DNA from: Algoriphagus sp. | GTDB taxonomy: Bacteria > Bacteroidota > Bacteroidia > Cytophagales > Cyclobacteriaceae | Length of the DNA stretch: 64,000 bases | Direction: 5' to 3' | Assembly (NCBI RefSeq): GCF_030694375.1 | Contig: NZ_JAUXYL010000040.1 | Coordinates: 1-64,000, forward strand | Part shown: positions 45,417 through 55,070 of the stretch, in pieces | How positions within the stretch are numbered: the stretch's first letter is position 1 | Layout of the letters: each line of letters opens with the position of its first letter | Made by a program: the position numbers and the translations under genes | The notes under the pieces: model-generated | The model's database searches: none | The model's input: only the letters and a program-made list of their open reading frames with translations | What the model was told of the DNA's origin: nothing

Positions 45417-47198
45417 TCAAAACCATTCCTTCCGCATCACAACAGTCGGATAGGTATTGGAATGAAACCGCTCGATCAGGCCCTTGATTTTTGGGAGTTC
45501 GTATTCCATAAAGTAGCGGGCTGTCTCGATCTTGCCGAAATAGAAATCCTGTTCGGTTGCACCAGTGTTCAAAGCTTTCTGTGCTGTTTTGGCCTGCTCA
45601 AGCCACATCCAAGCGATGCAGATGATTCCGCTTGATTCCAGAAAAAGCGTGGCATCTGACAGAAAAATCTCCGGCCCCTGATTCATTTTGAATAGGAGTT
45701 GCGCTGCCCCATGATTGAATTTTTTGAATTGACTTTCAAAGGTTTGTGTCAGTTCACCTAAAGCTGAATATGCTTTTGAGGATTCAATACTTTCCCCGAT
45801 TTCCTTTTGCAAAAGCTTCCAGCCCAAACCTTCCTGAATCAGGACTTTTCTCCCTAATAGATCCAAACCATGAATTCCTGTTGTCCCCTCATGAATCGGA
45901 TGGATGCGTGCCTCACGATAATATTGCTCCACCGGGAAATCGGTGGTGTAACCCGCACCTCCCAAAACCTGCACTGCGGCTGAGGTACTTTGCACTCCCA
46001 TCTCAGATGGATAACTCTTGGCAATAGGAGTCAGCAGATCCAATAGTACCTCCATCTCATTCTTCAGAACTTCATTTTCTTCATGCGCGATTTTATCGGA
46101 AAGGATTGCGCAATAAATTAAAAGTGCCAAAGAACCTTCTACCACGCTTTTCTGGAAAAGCAGCAGCCGCTTTACATCCGCATGCTCGATAATTGGGACC
46201 TGCGCTTGGCTGAGGTCCTTTTCATTGATTTTGCGGCCTTGGGGTCGTTCCTTGGCATATGCCAAAGAAGCCTGAAACGCCGCCAAAGCGATCGCCACTG
46301 CATTCATACCCACGCCCAATCGCGCCTCGTTCATCATCTGAAACATATATTTCAATCCCTGATTGGCCTCACCTACCAAATAGCCTTCACAGGCATCGTT
46401 GCTTCCAATCATCAAATGGGCAATAGGTGCGCCCTTGTAGCCCATTTTGTGATAGATTCCCTGAGTCAGCACATCGTTTGGCTCACCCGAGATCCGTTTT
46501 TTAGGGACGACAAACAGAGAAATGCCTTTGGTGCCGGCGGGTGCGCCCTGTATCCGGGCAAGCATCAGGTGGATGATATTGTCGCAGGCATCATGATCTC
46601 CTGCGGATATGTAGATTTTCTGTCCTTTGATCCTGAAAACTCCCGGTGCTTCAGTTGGGAAGGCTGTGGTGGAAATGTCTGAAAGCGAACTGCCAGCATC
46701 GGGCTCGGTTAAGGCCATCGTACCTTGCCAAGCTCCGGAGTACATTTTCGGAGTGAATTTCTCGATTAATTCTTTTGAGCCAAATGTCCGGATAAGGTTG
46801 GCTGCACCGGTGGTCAAAAATGGAAAAACGCTGGCAGAGTAGTTAGCCGCCTGAAATATAAAGCCCGATGCAATGTGAATTGTCCAAGGAAGTTGCTGCC
46901 CGCCTTCTTCATAAGAAAACAGCGCATTGATCCAGCCATCTTGACCAAATTGTCGGATGATGGTCTTCATGCCTGGGTTGATTCGAATTTTTCCATCTAT
47001 AAGTTGGGGTTCATTTCGATCCATTTCAGTGAGGAGAGGGCGCAGAGACTTCTCGGCAATTTGTTCTGCTGAGTCCAAAACCAATCTAAACGTCTCCTCA
47101 GAATGATCCGCGAAATAGGGGATTTGGGTTAGTTCAAGACAGTTTTGGTTTTCAAAAAGCTGGAATTGCAGGTCTCTTTTGGAATAGAATCGGGTCAT
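45417..47198 (-). CDS. Acyl-CoA dehydrogenase
   Basis: An FAD-dependent acyl-CoA dehydrogenase of 593 residues for fatty-acid beta-oxidation, the long form with an extra C-terminal domain. FAD and substrate motifs are QGTMALTEPDAGSSLSDI, GVFRIKGQKIYISAGDHD, and VQVLGGAGYTTDFPVEQYYREARIHPIHEGTTGIHGLDLLG, where the E of IHEGTTG is the expected catalytic base for this subfamily. No ETF, thiolase or hydratase gene is adjacent. It is a single-gene transcript or shares one with the downstream region. Confidence 0.93.
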   Translation of the reverse strand: MTRFYSKRDLQFQLFENQNCLELTQIPYFADHSEETFRLVLDSAEQIAEKSLRPLLTEMDRNEPQLIDGKIRINPGMKTIIRQFGQDGWINALFSYEEGGQQLPWTIHIASGFIFQAANYSASVFPFLTTGAANLIRTFGSKELIEKFTPKMYSGAWQGTMALTEPDAGSSLSDISTTAFPTEAPGVFRIKGQKIYISAGDHDACDNIIHLMLARIQGAPAGTKGISLFVVPKKRISGEPNDVLTQGIYHKMGYKGAPIAHLMIGSNDACEGYLVGEANQGLKYMFQMMNEARLGVGMNAVAIALAAFQASLAYAKERPQGRKINEKDLSQAQVPIIEHADVKRLLLFQKSVVEGSLALLIYCAILSDKIAHEENEVLKNEMEVLLDLLTPIAKSYPSEMGVQSTSAAVQVLGGAGYTTDFPVEQYYREARIHPIHEGTTGIHGLDLLGRKVLIQEGLGWKLLQKEIGESIESSKAYSALGELTQTFESQFKKFNHGAAQLLFKMNQGPEIFLSDATLFLESSGIICIAWMWLEQAKTAQKALNTGATEQDFYFGKIETARYFMEYELPKIKGLIERFHSNTYPTVVMRKEWF

Positions 47199-47260
47199 GA
47201 GGGTTTAGGCTTTCGGATAAATATCGGGTAATCTCTGAAATATTCCATTGGTTTTATTCT

Positions 47261-47325
47261 CTCACAGATTTCTCAGATGGGCACAGATAAATTTCCCATC
47301 TGTGGTGATCTGTGGCATCTGTGAG
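47261..47325. repeat. Inverted cacagat-type repeat
   Basis: CTCACAGAT (47261-47269) and ATCTGTGAG (47317-47325) form the ends, with inner CAGATGGG and CCCATCTG arms. It is a head-to-head arrangement of the module that forms direct repeats near 1933 and 2059. It lies just 5 bp past the methyltransferase stop side and upstream of nothing on the plus strand. Confidence 0.65.
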
Positions 47326-47329
47326 CCTT

Positions 47330-47908
47330 TTAATATTTTCTAGTAGCCACAATAATCCCCGTGGACCAATTGAGCTTTGTGATGTTTAAGAAAGGGTAAG
47401 ACTCCAGTTTTTTGACAAACTTTTCAGCTTTTTCAGGGTGTCCCTCCGGCCAATTCGGTTGAGGCAACATATCATCAACAATGTACAACCCACCGATATT
47501 CAGCATTTCCAATACTTCATCAAGCAGAAGATATTTGCCATGCCAGGTATCAGCGAAAATGTAATCAAATCGACTGTCCCTGTTAGACTCTACCCATTTT
47601 TCCCCATCAATCAATTCCAGTTTCAGGCGAGGATCACTGCCTAAAAATTTCCGGGCAATCGACAAAACTGAATCATCAAAATCGATAGAAGTAAGCATGG
47701 CGTTTTCATCCATTCCATCCAGTATCCAAGCCGTCGAAAGTCCTGTACCCGTACCCAATTCCAAAAATTTCCCTCCAGGTTTGGTTACTGCCAAGGTTCG
47801 AAGAAAAGAACATGCAGCAAGGTCGGATGCCATTGTAAATCCACTTTCTTCGGTCGCTTTTTGGATTTCAAGATAGGATTGAGGTAAAGGATCGTAGCTT
47901 TCGTTCAT
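47330..47908 (-). CDS. Class I SAM-dependent methyltransferase (O-methyltransferase-like)
   Basis: A 192-residue cytoplasmic methyltransferase. Motif I is FLELGTGTGLSTAWILD, motif II contains LTSIDFDD, and motif IV is DYIFADTW. GGLYIVDDMLPQPNWPEGH is typical of the O-methyltransferase/predicted SAM group. The acceptor is not evident. It is alone on its strand between repeat-bearing gaps. Confidence 0.86.
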   Translation of the reverse strand: MNESYDPLPQSYLEIQKATEESGFTMASDLAACSFLRTLAVTKPGGKFLELGTGTGLSTAWILDGMDENAMLTSIDFDDSVLSIARKFLGSDPRLKLELIDGEKWVESNRDSRFDYIFADTWHGKYLLLDEVLEMLNIGGLYIVDDMLPQPNWPEGHPEKAEKFVKKLESYPFLNITKLNWSTGIIVATRKY

Positions 47909-47957
47909 AAGATTTGATGGTAAAAGGGCTCGTTTATAATTCGAATAAAATGGAAAA

Positions 47958-47983
47958 ATCCACCTGAATCGTTTCAGGTGGAT
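47958..47983 (-). terminator. Orphan terminator-like hairpin
   Basis: ATCCACCTGAA (47958-47968) pairs with TTCAGGTGGAT (47973-47983), and the minus strand continues with TTTTT. It is 320 bp downstream of the uxuA stop and upstream of the methyltransferase. The 48000-48305 gap has a small CCTCGA/TCGAGG hairpin near 48079-48101 and a C/T-rich island at 48210-48305, but no gene that I can support. Confidence 0.7.
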
Positions 47984-48305
47984 CTATTGAAATATTAAGA
48001 ATTTTATTGATCAACTATAGTCAATGTGTTTTGAAATTAGAACCCAGAAACAAAAGACAAGAATTTTAAATATCAGCTCCTCGATATTTACATTCTCGAG
48101 GTTATATCTATTGGATTTATAATCCCTTTTGAATGGATGTCATATATCGGTCATTCAGAGCTGGATTTAACAACGAAAGAAAGACGGTGAACACTATAAA
48201 ACTGCATGCTGACTGCCTACTCAGTACTCACCCTTCAGCACTCACAACTTACAATTTACAGCTTCCAAACCTCCCCACCTCCTAACTTCCTATCCTCCAA
48301 ACCTC

Positions 48306-49487
48306 CTAGCTCCCCGCCTTTTTCACCCAAAGTAAAGCCTCTTCCACACCGCGGATTTCGGCCAGACCTTTGAGTCTGCCAATGGCAGAGTAGCCCGGAT
48401 TGGTCTTTTTATGTAGGTCGTCCAACATCTGATGTCCATGGTCAGGGCGCATGGGAAGACTCTTGCCTCGTTTTTCCTGCACTTTCAGAATCTCATCAAT
48501 GACTTCTACCATGGGTACATTTCCTTCGAGGTGGTTGTCTTCGTAGAAGTTTCCTGCCGCGTCTCTTTTGGTGCTGCGCAAATGTATAAAGTGGATGCGA
48601 TCCCCAAATTCACGGACCATCGCCGGAAGATCATTGTCCGCCCGCACTCCGTAGGACCCGGTACAGAAAGTCAGTCCATTGTGATGGCTTGGAGTTTCTG
48701 AAAGTATTCTGCGTGCATCTGAAGCCGTACTGACGACTCTCGGAAGTCCATAAAGTGAGAAAGGTGGGTCATCGGGATGGATGCAGAGGTAGACTCCCAC
48801 TTCTTCTGCTACGGGCGTGACAGCATCCAGGAAAAGTCTGAGATGTTCTGCCAGTTTTTTGGCATCGATTCCTTCATAGGTTTTGAGCATTGCTCGAAAC
48901 TCATCTAAGGTATAGCCAATTTCAGATCCCGGCAGACCTTTCAGAATGTTTTCTTTGATCAGCTGCTTTTGCTCATGATCCAATCCTTCATAGTAGGACT
49001 TTACTTTCGCTATTTCTTCTGGGGAATATTCTGAGGCCGCTTCAGGTCTTTGAAGAATAAATAAGTCAAATGCCTGAACCGCCTTTTTTTCATAAAGAAG
49101 TGCTTTTGCTCCGTTAGGAAGTTCATATTCCAGGTTTGTCCGGGTCCAGTCCAAGATTGGCATGAAGTTATAGCAAACAGTGTAAACTCCTTCTGCAGCA
49201 AGATTCCGGAGGGTTTGCTTATAGTTTTCGATGACCTGCTCAAAGTCTCCTGTGCGGGTTTTGATCACTTCATGTACCGGAACTGACTCTACCACAGACC
49301 AAGTAAGGCCTGATGCTTCGATCAGTTGCTTGCGCATTCGGATTTCTTCCCGACTCCAAACTTCCCCGTTGGGAATATGGTGAAGGGCATTCACTATCCC
49401 GGTGGCACCGGATTGTAGAATGTCCCGCAAACTTACCGGGTCTTTGGGGCCATACCAACGCATGGTCTGTTCCATTTTATAGCTCAT
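48306..49487 (-). CDS. uxuA: Mannonate dehydratase
   Basis: D-mannonate dehydratase of 393 residues, which removes water to give 2-keto-3-deoxygluconate. [23 protein letters not shown] is the family N-terminus, with [14 protein letters not shown] next. Metal and substrate residues appear in [38 protein letters not shown] and the C-terminal [11 protein letters not shown]. Complete and typical. It is the last gene after uxaC and an SDR on the same strand, separated from the SDR by 149 bp of repeat-like DNA. The following enzyme steps (kinase and aldolase for KDG) are not in this window. Confidence 0.95.
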   Translation of the reverse strand: MSYKMEQTMRWYGPKDPVSLRDILQSGATGIVNALHHIPNGEVWSREEIRMRKQLIEASGLTWSVVESVPVHEVIKTRTGDFEQVIENYKQTLRNLAAEGVYTVCYNFMPILDWTRTNLEYELPNGAKALLYEKKAVQAFDLFILQRPEAASEYSPEEIAKVKSYYEGLDHEQKQLIKENILKGLPGSEIGYTLDEFRAMLKTYEGIDAKKLAEHLRLFLDAVTPVAEEVGVYLCIHPDDPPFSLYGLPRVVSTASDARRILSETPSHHNGLTFCTGSYGVRADNDLPAMVREFGDRIHFIHLRSTKRDAAGNFYEDNHLEGNVPMVEVIDEILKVQEKRGKSLPMRPDHGHQMLDDLHKKTNPGYSAIGRLKGLAEIRGVEEALLWVKKAGS

Positions 49488-49499
49488 GGAAATGGGGGT

Positions 49500-49630
49500 T
49501 TTGTGATTGGTTATTTGGTTATGGGTTACTGAGTTATTTGTGAGTGGGATTTGGGTAAGTGGTGAATTGTTAAGAGTTAAAAGTTAATGGTTTATTAGGA
49601 TACTACTAACTACTAACCTTTAACTATTAA
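49500..49630. repeat. Low-complexity repeat island inside the uronate operon
   Basis: Between uxuA and the SDR gene the sequence runs through GGTTATTTGGTTATGGG, GTTAAGAGTTAAAAGTTAAT and ACTAACTACTAACC-type stretches. It resembles islands at 15405, 43126 and 48210. No gene is seen. Confidence 0.5.
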
Positions 49631-49636
49631 CAGAAA

Positions 49637-50458
49637 TCAAACACCCGAATACGCACTGAATCCTCCATCCACGGCCACAATAGTCCCGGTGACAAAAGCA
49701 GAAGCATCGCTGCAAAGCCATTGCAGGGCACCCAAAAGATCCTCCGGCTTTCCAAAGCGATTCAAAGGGGTATGTGTAATAATCTGGTTTCCGCGTTGGG
49801 TCAGACCGCCGTCTGCCTCTGTCAAGAGCGTTCGGTTTTGCTCGGTCAGGAAAAAGCCCGGAGCGATCGCATTGACCCGAAAATCGGGACCATGTTTTTG
49901 GGCGAGCTCCACTGAAAGCCATTTGGTGAGGTTGTCAATGGCAGCCTTGGCAGCCGCATAACCCATCACTCTGGTCATAGGTCTGCTTGCAGCCATTGAG
50001 CTGACATTCAATATATTTCCTTTGCCTTGCTTAAGCATCAATGGAAGCAAAGCCTTGATTGGAAGCACCGTACCGAGGTAGTTTAAATCCATCACTTTTC
50101 TCAATGAAGCAGTATCCAAATCCAGGAAATTCTGATCGGGGCGGATCACCGCTCCGGGCATATTTCCACCCGCCGAATTGATCAAGACATCGATATGTCC
50201 ATGGTGAGATTCGATGACTTTGGCGACTTTTTCAAGGGAATCCTCATCGGTCACATCGGCAAAATAGCCGAAAGCCTTTCCTCCTGAAGCATTGATTTCA
50301 TTGACTAATTGATCTACTTTTTCGGGGCTGCGACCAAGGATCAATAGCTCAGCACCTTGAGAGGCCAAGTGCAAGGCCATCGTGGTACCCAAGACTCCAG
50401 TAGCACCTGAAAAGGCGATTTTCTTTCCTTCCAAGGAAAAAAGATTAATAGAGGGCAT
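49637..50458 (-). CDS. SDR oxidoreductase, probable D-mannonate oxidoreductase
   Basis: A 273-residue short-chain dehydrogenase. NAD(P)-binding motif is AFSGATGVLGTTMALHLA, the catalytic Ser is in LNVSSMAASRPM, and the Tyr-Lys pair in VMGYAAAKAAIDNLTKWL. PGFFLTEQNRTLL and TPLNRFGKPEDLLGALQWLCSD are features seen in SDRs of uronate loci, where they reduce fructuronate to mannonate. Its start overlaps the uxaC stop by one base (TAATG). With uxaC before and uxuA after it, this reaction fits the missing middle step. Confidence 0.88.
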   Translation of the reverse strand: MPSINLFSLEGKKIAFSGATGVLGTTMALHLASQGAELLILGRSPEKVDQLVNEINASGGKAFGYFADVTDEDSLEKVAKVIESHHGHIDVLINSAGGNMPGAVIRPDQNFLDLDTASLRKVMDLNYLGTVLPIKALLPLMLKQGKGNILNVSSMAASRPMTRVMGYAAAKAAIDNLTKWLSVELAQKHGPDFRVNAIAPGFFLTEQNRTLLTEADGGLTQRGNQIITHTPLNRFGKPEDLLGALQWLCSDASAFVTGTIVAVDGGFSAYSGV

Positions 50459-51897
50459 TAAAGTTTATAGTTAGATGGAGAGAAATCGAAGTAATTTTTA
50501 GCGTTTTGATAGCAAATATCTGTAATCAGTTGACCGAGCCACTTTTCATCCCAGGGGAGTTCGCCGTTTTCTACGTCTTTCCCGAAGAGATTGCATAGGA
50601 TTCTACGGAAGTATTCATGGCGAGGAAAAGAGAGGAAGCTTCTTGAATCTGTCAGCATGCCGATAAAACAGCTCACCAAGCCCATGTTGGAGAGGGTGTT
50701 GATTTGCTTTTCCATGCCGTCTTTTTGATCGAGATACCACCAGCCCGAACCGAATTGGATTTTTCCTTTGACCGAGCCGTCGTTAAAGTTTCCGATCATC
50801 GTTGCCAAAACTTCGTTGTCCCGAGGGTTTAGGTTGTAAAGTACGGTTTTGGCCAATTGATCCGAGGAATCGAGGTGGTTTAGAAAATCAGCCATGGCAG
50901 TGGCTTGATCATAATCTCCGATGGAATCAAAGCCGGTGTCAGGGCCCAAAGTTTTGAGCATTCGGGAATTTGTATTTCTCAATGCACCCAGGTGAAACTG
51001 CTGCACCCAGCCTTTGGCATGGTACATTTTACAAAGCTTCTGAAGGGTTTTGAACTTGAAATGCTGGATTTCTTCTTTTGTAAGTGGATTTCCACGAAGG
51101 GCTTTTACCAGAATGCTATCCGATGAAAGCTGCTCATCCTTGGAGAAAACCAGACTTTCCAATCCATGATCAGAAAGTCGACATCCTCTGCTGTGAAAAT
51201 AATCTACGCGATTGGATAAAGCCTCGATCAATTTGTCAAAGGAGGTGATCTCAAAACCTACAACGTTACCTAATTTCTGAAGGTAAGCCCGATAGCTTTC
51301 TGCGTTTTCTATGGCAAAAGATTTATCTGGTCGAAATGCGGGGTAGAGTTTAACTGGCCTATTTGCTGAATGATAGCTGATATGATCGGCTAAATCATCG
51401 CAAGGATCATCTGTGGAACAGACTACCTCCACATTCATTTTCTCCAACAAGCCTTGTGCTCGAAAATCGGGATTTTGAAGCATCTCGGAAGTTTGGTGAT
51501 AAACCTCCGCTGCATTATTCCCATTGAGTAATTCATCAATTCCAAAATACCGCCTCAATTCCATGTGAGACCAATGGTAAAGCGGATTTCGCATGGTGAA
51601 TGGAACAGTTTCAGCCCATTTTTGGAATTTCTCCTGATCCGAAGCGCCTCCTGTGATGAAATGTTCATTGATTCCCAGCGTGCGCATCGCCCGCCACTTG
51701 TAGTGATCACCGGCCAGCCAGACTTTGGAGATTGTCTCAAATTGCCTGTTTCCAGCAAGTTCAGCAGGAGGGAGGTGATTGTGATAATCTATTATCGGAA
51801 GGTTTTTGGCGTAGTTGTGATATAGGATTCGGGCAAAGTCAGAGTGCAGTAAAAAATCCTCTGTTAGGAAGGAATTTTGGGTTTGAGTAGAGATCAT
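50458..51897 (-). CDS. uxaC: Glucuronate isomerase
   Basis: Uronate isomerase of 479 residues, converting D-glucuronate to D-fructuronate (or galacturonate to tagaturonate). An amidohydrolase-fold enzyme with metal motif PIIDYHNHLPPAEL near the N-terminus, VWLAGDHYKWRAMRTLGI and VCSTDDPCDDL, FHLGALRNTNSRM and the C-terminal MLTDSRSFLSFPRHEYFRRILC. All are family signatures. It is the first gene of the uxaC-SDR-uxuA operon and is divergent from lacI across a 183-bp region with an operator-like site. Confidence 0.96.
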   Translation of the reverse strand: MISTQTQNSFLTEDFLLHSDFARILYHNYAKNLPIIDYHNHLPPAELAGNRQFETISKVWLAGDHYKWRAMRTLGINEHFITGGASDQEKFQKWAETVPFTMRNPLYHWSHMELRRYFGIDELLNGNNAAEVYHQTSEMLQNPDFRAQGLLEKMNVEVVCSTDDPCDDLADHISYHSANRPVKLYPAFRPDKSFAIENAESYRAYLQKLGNVVGFEITSFDKLIEALSNRVDYFHSRGCRLSDHGLESLVFSKDEQLSSDSILVKALRGNPLTKEEIQHFKFKTLQKLCKMYHAKGWVQQFHLGALRNTNSRMLKTLGPDTGFDSIGDYDQATAMADFLNHLDSSDQLAKTVLYNLNPRDNEVLATMIGNFNDGSVKGKIQFGSGWWYLDQKDGMEKQINTLSNMGLVSCFIGMLTDSRSFLSFPRHEYFRRILCNLFGKDVENGELPWDEKWLGQLITDICYQNAKNYFDFSPSNYKL

Positions 51898-51979
51898 ATT
51901 GCAGGGTCAGGAGAGGCTTTACAGGAATAGTATTACTAACCTAAATTTACCCCGAAAACGTACTTGACGGTTATCAAAA

Positions 51980-51996
51980 TACGGAAACGTTTGCGA
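51980..51996. promoter_or_regulatory. LacI-type operator, site 1 (uxaC/lacI)
   Basis: TACGGAAACGTTTGCGA, a near-palindrome centred on CG, lies in the 183-bp region between the divergent uxaC and lacI starts. The same 17-bp pattern occurs at 58256 and 61203. It fits LacI-family operators, which have a central CG. Confidence 0.72.
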
Positions 51997-52048
51997 AATT
52001 ATTTAAGTGGATAAATTTCCTTATTTTAGAACAGTTGAATTTATTCGA

Positions 52049-52075
52049 CAAAGTTAAAAGCACTATTAACCCAAA
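52049..52075 (-). promoter_or_regulatory. Candidate uxaC promoter
   Basis: On the minus strand TTTG (52075-52072), 15 bases, then TAACTTTG (52056-52049), which matches TAnnTTTG. The operator at 51980 lies about 50 bp downstream of the expected start, where a bound repressor would block elongation. The spacing is on the short side, so this is tentative. Confidence 0.5.
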
Positions 52076-52080
52076 ATACC

Positions 52081-53106
52081 ATGAGTTCCGGAGTCAATTT
52101 AAAAGCACTTGCAGCTGAGCTGAAACTTTCACCCTCCACGGTGTCACGTGCATTGAATGACAGCTATGAGATCAGTGAGGCGACCAAAAAGAAGGTCGTA
52201 TTCATGGCTGAGAAGATGAACTATCAGCCCAATCCATTTGCCAGAAGTCTCAGAGAAAACAAGAGCAAGACCATAGCTGTGGTCATGCCGGAGCGGATGA
52301 GCAGTTTTTTTGCAAAGGTCATAGACGGAATAGAGGAGGTAACTCAACAGCATGGCTACCATCTGCTGGTTTATAGCACGCATGAGGATGTAGAGCGGGA
52401 AAAAAAGATCATCAACCTTCTGATGAACGGTCGGGCTGATGCCATCGTCATGTCTGTTTCCAGTCAGACAAGCGATGTGTCACATTTGGCGAGATTGCAT
52501 GAGCGGGGCTTTCCTTTGATCTTTTTTGATCGAATTTGCCCGGATATACCTACTACCAAATTCATCACCAATGACTACGAGAGTTCGTATGAAGGCACGA
52601 AGCATTTGATTCAACAGGGATGTCGAAAGATCGCCTTTTTGATGCTTTCCAAAGAGTTGTCCATCACCAAAGAGCGGTATCGGGGTTATCTGGATGCGCT
52701 GAAAGCTGCGGGACTTTCCCCTACACCGTCTCTCCAAGTCACCTGTGCACATGACGAAGAAAAAAACATTGAGGCAATTCGTGCCATGCTGACTTCTGCC
52801 GACCGGCCTGATGGCTTGTTTTCCTCTGTAGAAAAATTGGCTCTTGCGACCTACCACGCCGTAAAAAGAACTGATATCAAAATTCCTCAGGATCTTAAAA
52901 TCATCAGCTTCTTTTCCAATCTCAGTATAGCAGGACTGTTGACGCCATCGCTTACGACCATCACTCAGCCTACGTTTCAGATAGGTGAAGAATGCGCCAA
53001 GCTATTGATCAAAAAGCTGACTAAACCCCGTCAGCCGGATTTGCCAAATCAGTTGATCAGTATTCCATCAAAAATCACGATTCGATCTTCGACTATTGCG
53101 GTCTAG
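52081..53106 (+). CDS. LacI family transcriptional regulator
   Basis: A 341-residue LacI/GalR regulator. The N-terminal helix-turn-helix and hinge are plain: VNLKALAAELKLSPSTVSRALNDSYEISEATKKKV, then MNYQPNPFARSLRENKS. The sugar-binding periplasmic-protein-like domain starts at TIAVVMPERMSSFFAKVIDGIEEV. It is divergent from the uxaC operon and beside the SusC/SusD genes, and the 17-bp dyad TACGGAAWCGWTTGCGA occurs near three promoters of this region. Its inducer is most likely a uronate or pathway intermediate, which is inference. Confidence 0.94.
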   Translation: MSSGVNLKALAAELKLSPSTVSRALNDSYEISEATKKKVVFMAEKMNYQPNPFARSLRENKSKTIAVVMPERMSSFFAKVIDGIEEVTQQHGYHLLVYSTHEDVEREKKIINLLMNGRADAIVMSVSSQTSDVSHLARLHERGFPLIFFDRICPDIPTTKFITNDYESSYEGTKHLIQQGCRKIAFLMLSKELSITKERYRGYLDALKAAGLSPTPSLQVTCAHDEEKNIEAIRAMLTSADRPDGLFSSVEKLALATYHAVKRTDIKIPQDLKIISFFSNLSIAGLLTPSLTTITQPTFQIGEECAKLLIKKLTKPRQPDLPNQLISIPSKITIRSSTIAV

Positions 53107-53293
53107 GAATTGGTTTTTATGAACATTCGGTTTTCCAACAGTAGGCAAATTTAATTTTGGTTACCGGACGATTGTCAGATGACCGATGACCGATGAAGCC
53201 CAAAAATCAAGTGTTTCGAACATTTTTTTTTAAACTACTGGTAAGATTTCGGAAATATATTAGTTTATCAATTTGTTTGGTTTCTTAAAAACG

Positions 53294-53324
53294 AAAAACA
53301 GCTCCGATTTTCGGAGCTGTTTTT
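53294..53324 (-). terminator. Terminator of the susCD operon
   Basis: AAAAACAGCTCCGA pairs with TCGGAGCTGTTTTT around a 3-nt loop, with A/T runs on both sides. It lies 51 bp beyond the susD stop and could also serve the convergent lacI gene. Confidence 0.88.
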
Positions 53325-53332
53325 TTGGATAG

Positions 53333-53361
53333 ACCTGTCAGGTTTTCGAAACCTGACAGGT
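53333..53361. repeat. 29-bp perfect palindrome
   Basis: ACCTGTCAGGTTT and AAACCTGACAGGT are 13-bp perfect arms around TCG. It lies between the susCD terminator and the susD stop codon. Similar acctgacaggt palindromes are dispersed in other Bacteroidota genomes to my knowledge. Confidence 0.8.
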
Positions 53362-53374
53362 ATTTTAAATTCAA

Positions 53375-55051
53375 TCAATACCCGGTATTCTGAGGGAAGC
53401 CTGATGCCCCACCTTCTGCCCGGTCGATCTGATTCTGAGGAATCGGTCTCAACACATGGAAGTCCTTGATATTTGGAGCTGCCTGCGCATTGTGCTGCTT
53501 CACACGCTGAACCAAAACACCCCAACGCTTCAAATCCAACCATCTGAATTGCTCACCGGTAAGTTCCCGAGCTCGTTCTTCCACGAGGAAGTCAAATGTC
53601 ATCTGAGCGGGAGTAATTTCCATAGCAGCAGCTTTGCCTGGGAACGCAGCTCTTCTTCTGACCATATTGATAGCCTCAGTCGCTTCTGCCACTTTTCCCT
53701 GACGGAAAAGAGATTCAGCCAGTAGAAGGTAGGTCTCTCCCAATCGCATGGCGATAAAATCTCGGCCCCCTTCAAACTGCGTCAAATCGGCTCTTCCCGG
53801 ATCCAAATGCTTTTTCAATCCTGGGAATAATCTTTCGTCATATCTACTTGGTACCAAAACCTGATACTTTTTCTTGGCTCGCTCTGCGAGTGGCATTTCA
53901 AATCCCGGAATATAAATCGCAGTATCACCCAAGGCAAAAGTCACGCTTGGCTTGGACAGGTCAAAGGAGGTATTGAATGTCCCGGGTCTGTTGGAATAAT
54001 AGACATCAATAAATGATTCTTTATATCGGCTATCATTTACACGGTCACCAAATACCGTATTGATGGCATAAGGGGTCATACGATAGCGTTTGAACGGACG
54101 TCCATTTTGGGTATCTCTTCTCATGCCTGCCTGCACATCATATTCCATCAGGAAGAAAACATGGGAGTTATTTCCTCCACCGTTTGTCAAGGGGTCACGG
54201 GTATATTGAATGGACCAAATTACCTCATCATTCCGTTCGTTATTAAACTGGTGAACCTGACTGTAAGCTGGTAATAGTCTGAAGCCGTAATCATTGATCA
54301 CACTTTTCAACAAAGGTTCTGCGCTGGCATAATCGGTAGGCTTGGCAGCTTCAGAAGTAGCTCTGGTGAGGTATACTTTTGCTAATAGATTTTGTGCCGT
54401 TGGTCTAGTTACTCTTCCGAACTGGTTGGAAGCTTTCACCGCCTCCAAGTCAGGAATTGCCGCCTGCAGGTCTGCTACGATGGCATCATAAATTGCCGCC
54501 ACAGGAGCTCTGGTAACTTTCTTATTTGGCACCTTATTTTCAGAAAGCTGCAAATCTACCGGACCAAAGAGTTGAACTAATAGGAAATAGTTGTGTGCTC
54601 TAATAAACTTGACCTCAGCAATCCGTTGTTTTTTGATTGCGTCACTCACTCCGGTCACATTGGCGGCCCGATCAATCACTGCATTACAGGTATTGATTCC
54701 CCGATACAATTCATCCCAAAGTTCCCGGACGTGTCCATTTTGGGAATCAAACTCATTAGTGTAGGTGTTCATGAATTTCCAGGAACCATCTGCCCCATTG
54801 GTATAGATATCCGTTCCGAATTCAGACATGTTATGTCCTCTTTCAGTTCCATACCACGATCTCAAGGATGTGTAGGCCGCGTTTACTCCGTCTTGGAGTC
54901 CACTTGCTGTATTTAAGTAATCATTCCCGATTTGCGAGATTACATCTTCCTGTAAGGCATCCTGACATGAAAACGCAAATGAAAGCGTCAATGCCAATGC
55001 ACTTGATTTGATCCAGGATTTGATTTGATATGAATTAGTTATTTTTTTCAT
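53375..55051 (-). CDS. SusD/RagB family nutrient-binding lipoprotein
   Basis: A 558-residue outer-membrane lipoprotein that caps the SusC pore and binds glycan or glycoside ligands. Lipobox is FAFSCQDA. The SusD fold shows tetratricopeptide-like repeats (RIAEVKFIRAHNYFLLVQLFGPVDL, TAQNLLAKVYLTRA) and the usual C-terminal part FLVEERARELTGEQFRWLDLKRWG ending QNTGY. It lies 20 bp after susC on the same strand. Ligand specificity cannot be read, but the surrounding uronate genes suggest an uronic-acid-containing substrate. Confidence 0.95.
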   Translation of the reverse strand: MKKITNSYQIKSWIKSSALALTLSFAFSCQDALQEDVISQIGNDYLNTASGLQDGVNAAYTSLRSWYGTERGHNMSEFGTDIYTNGADGSWKFMNTYTNEFDSQNGHVRELWDELYRGINTCNAVIDRAANVTGVSDAIKKQRIAEVKFIRAHNYFLLVQLFGPVDLQLSENKVPNKKVTRAPVAAIYDAIVADLQAAIPDLEAVKASNQFGRVTRPTAQNLLAKVYLTRATSEAAKPTDYASAEPLLKSVINDYGFRLLPAYSQVHQFNNERNDEVIWSIQYTRDPLTNGGGNNSHVFFLMEYDVQAGMRRDTQNGRPFKRYRMTPYAINTVFGDRVNDSRYKESFIDVYYSNRPGTFNTSFDLSKPSVTFALGDTAIYIPGFEMPLAERAKKKYQVLVPSRYDERLFPGLKKHLDPGRADLTQFEGGRDFIAMRLGETYLLLAESLFRQGKVAEATEAINMVRRRAAFPGKAAAMEITPAQMTFDFLVEERARELTGEQFRWLDLKRWGVLVQRVKQHNAQAAPNIKDFHVLRPIPQNQIDRAEGGASGFPQNTGY

Positions 55052-55070
55052 GGTTCAATTTGCTTGGAGA

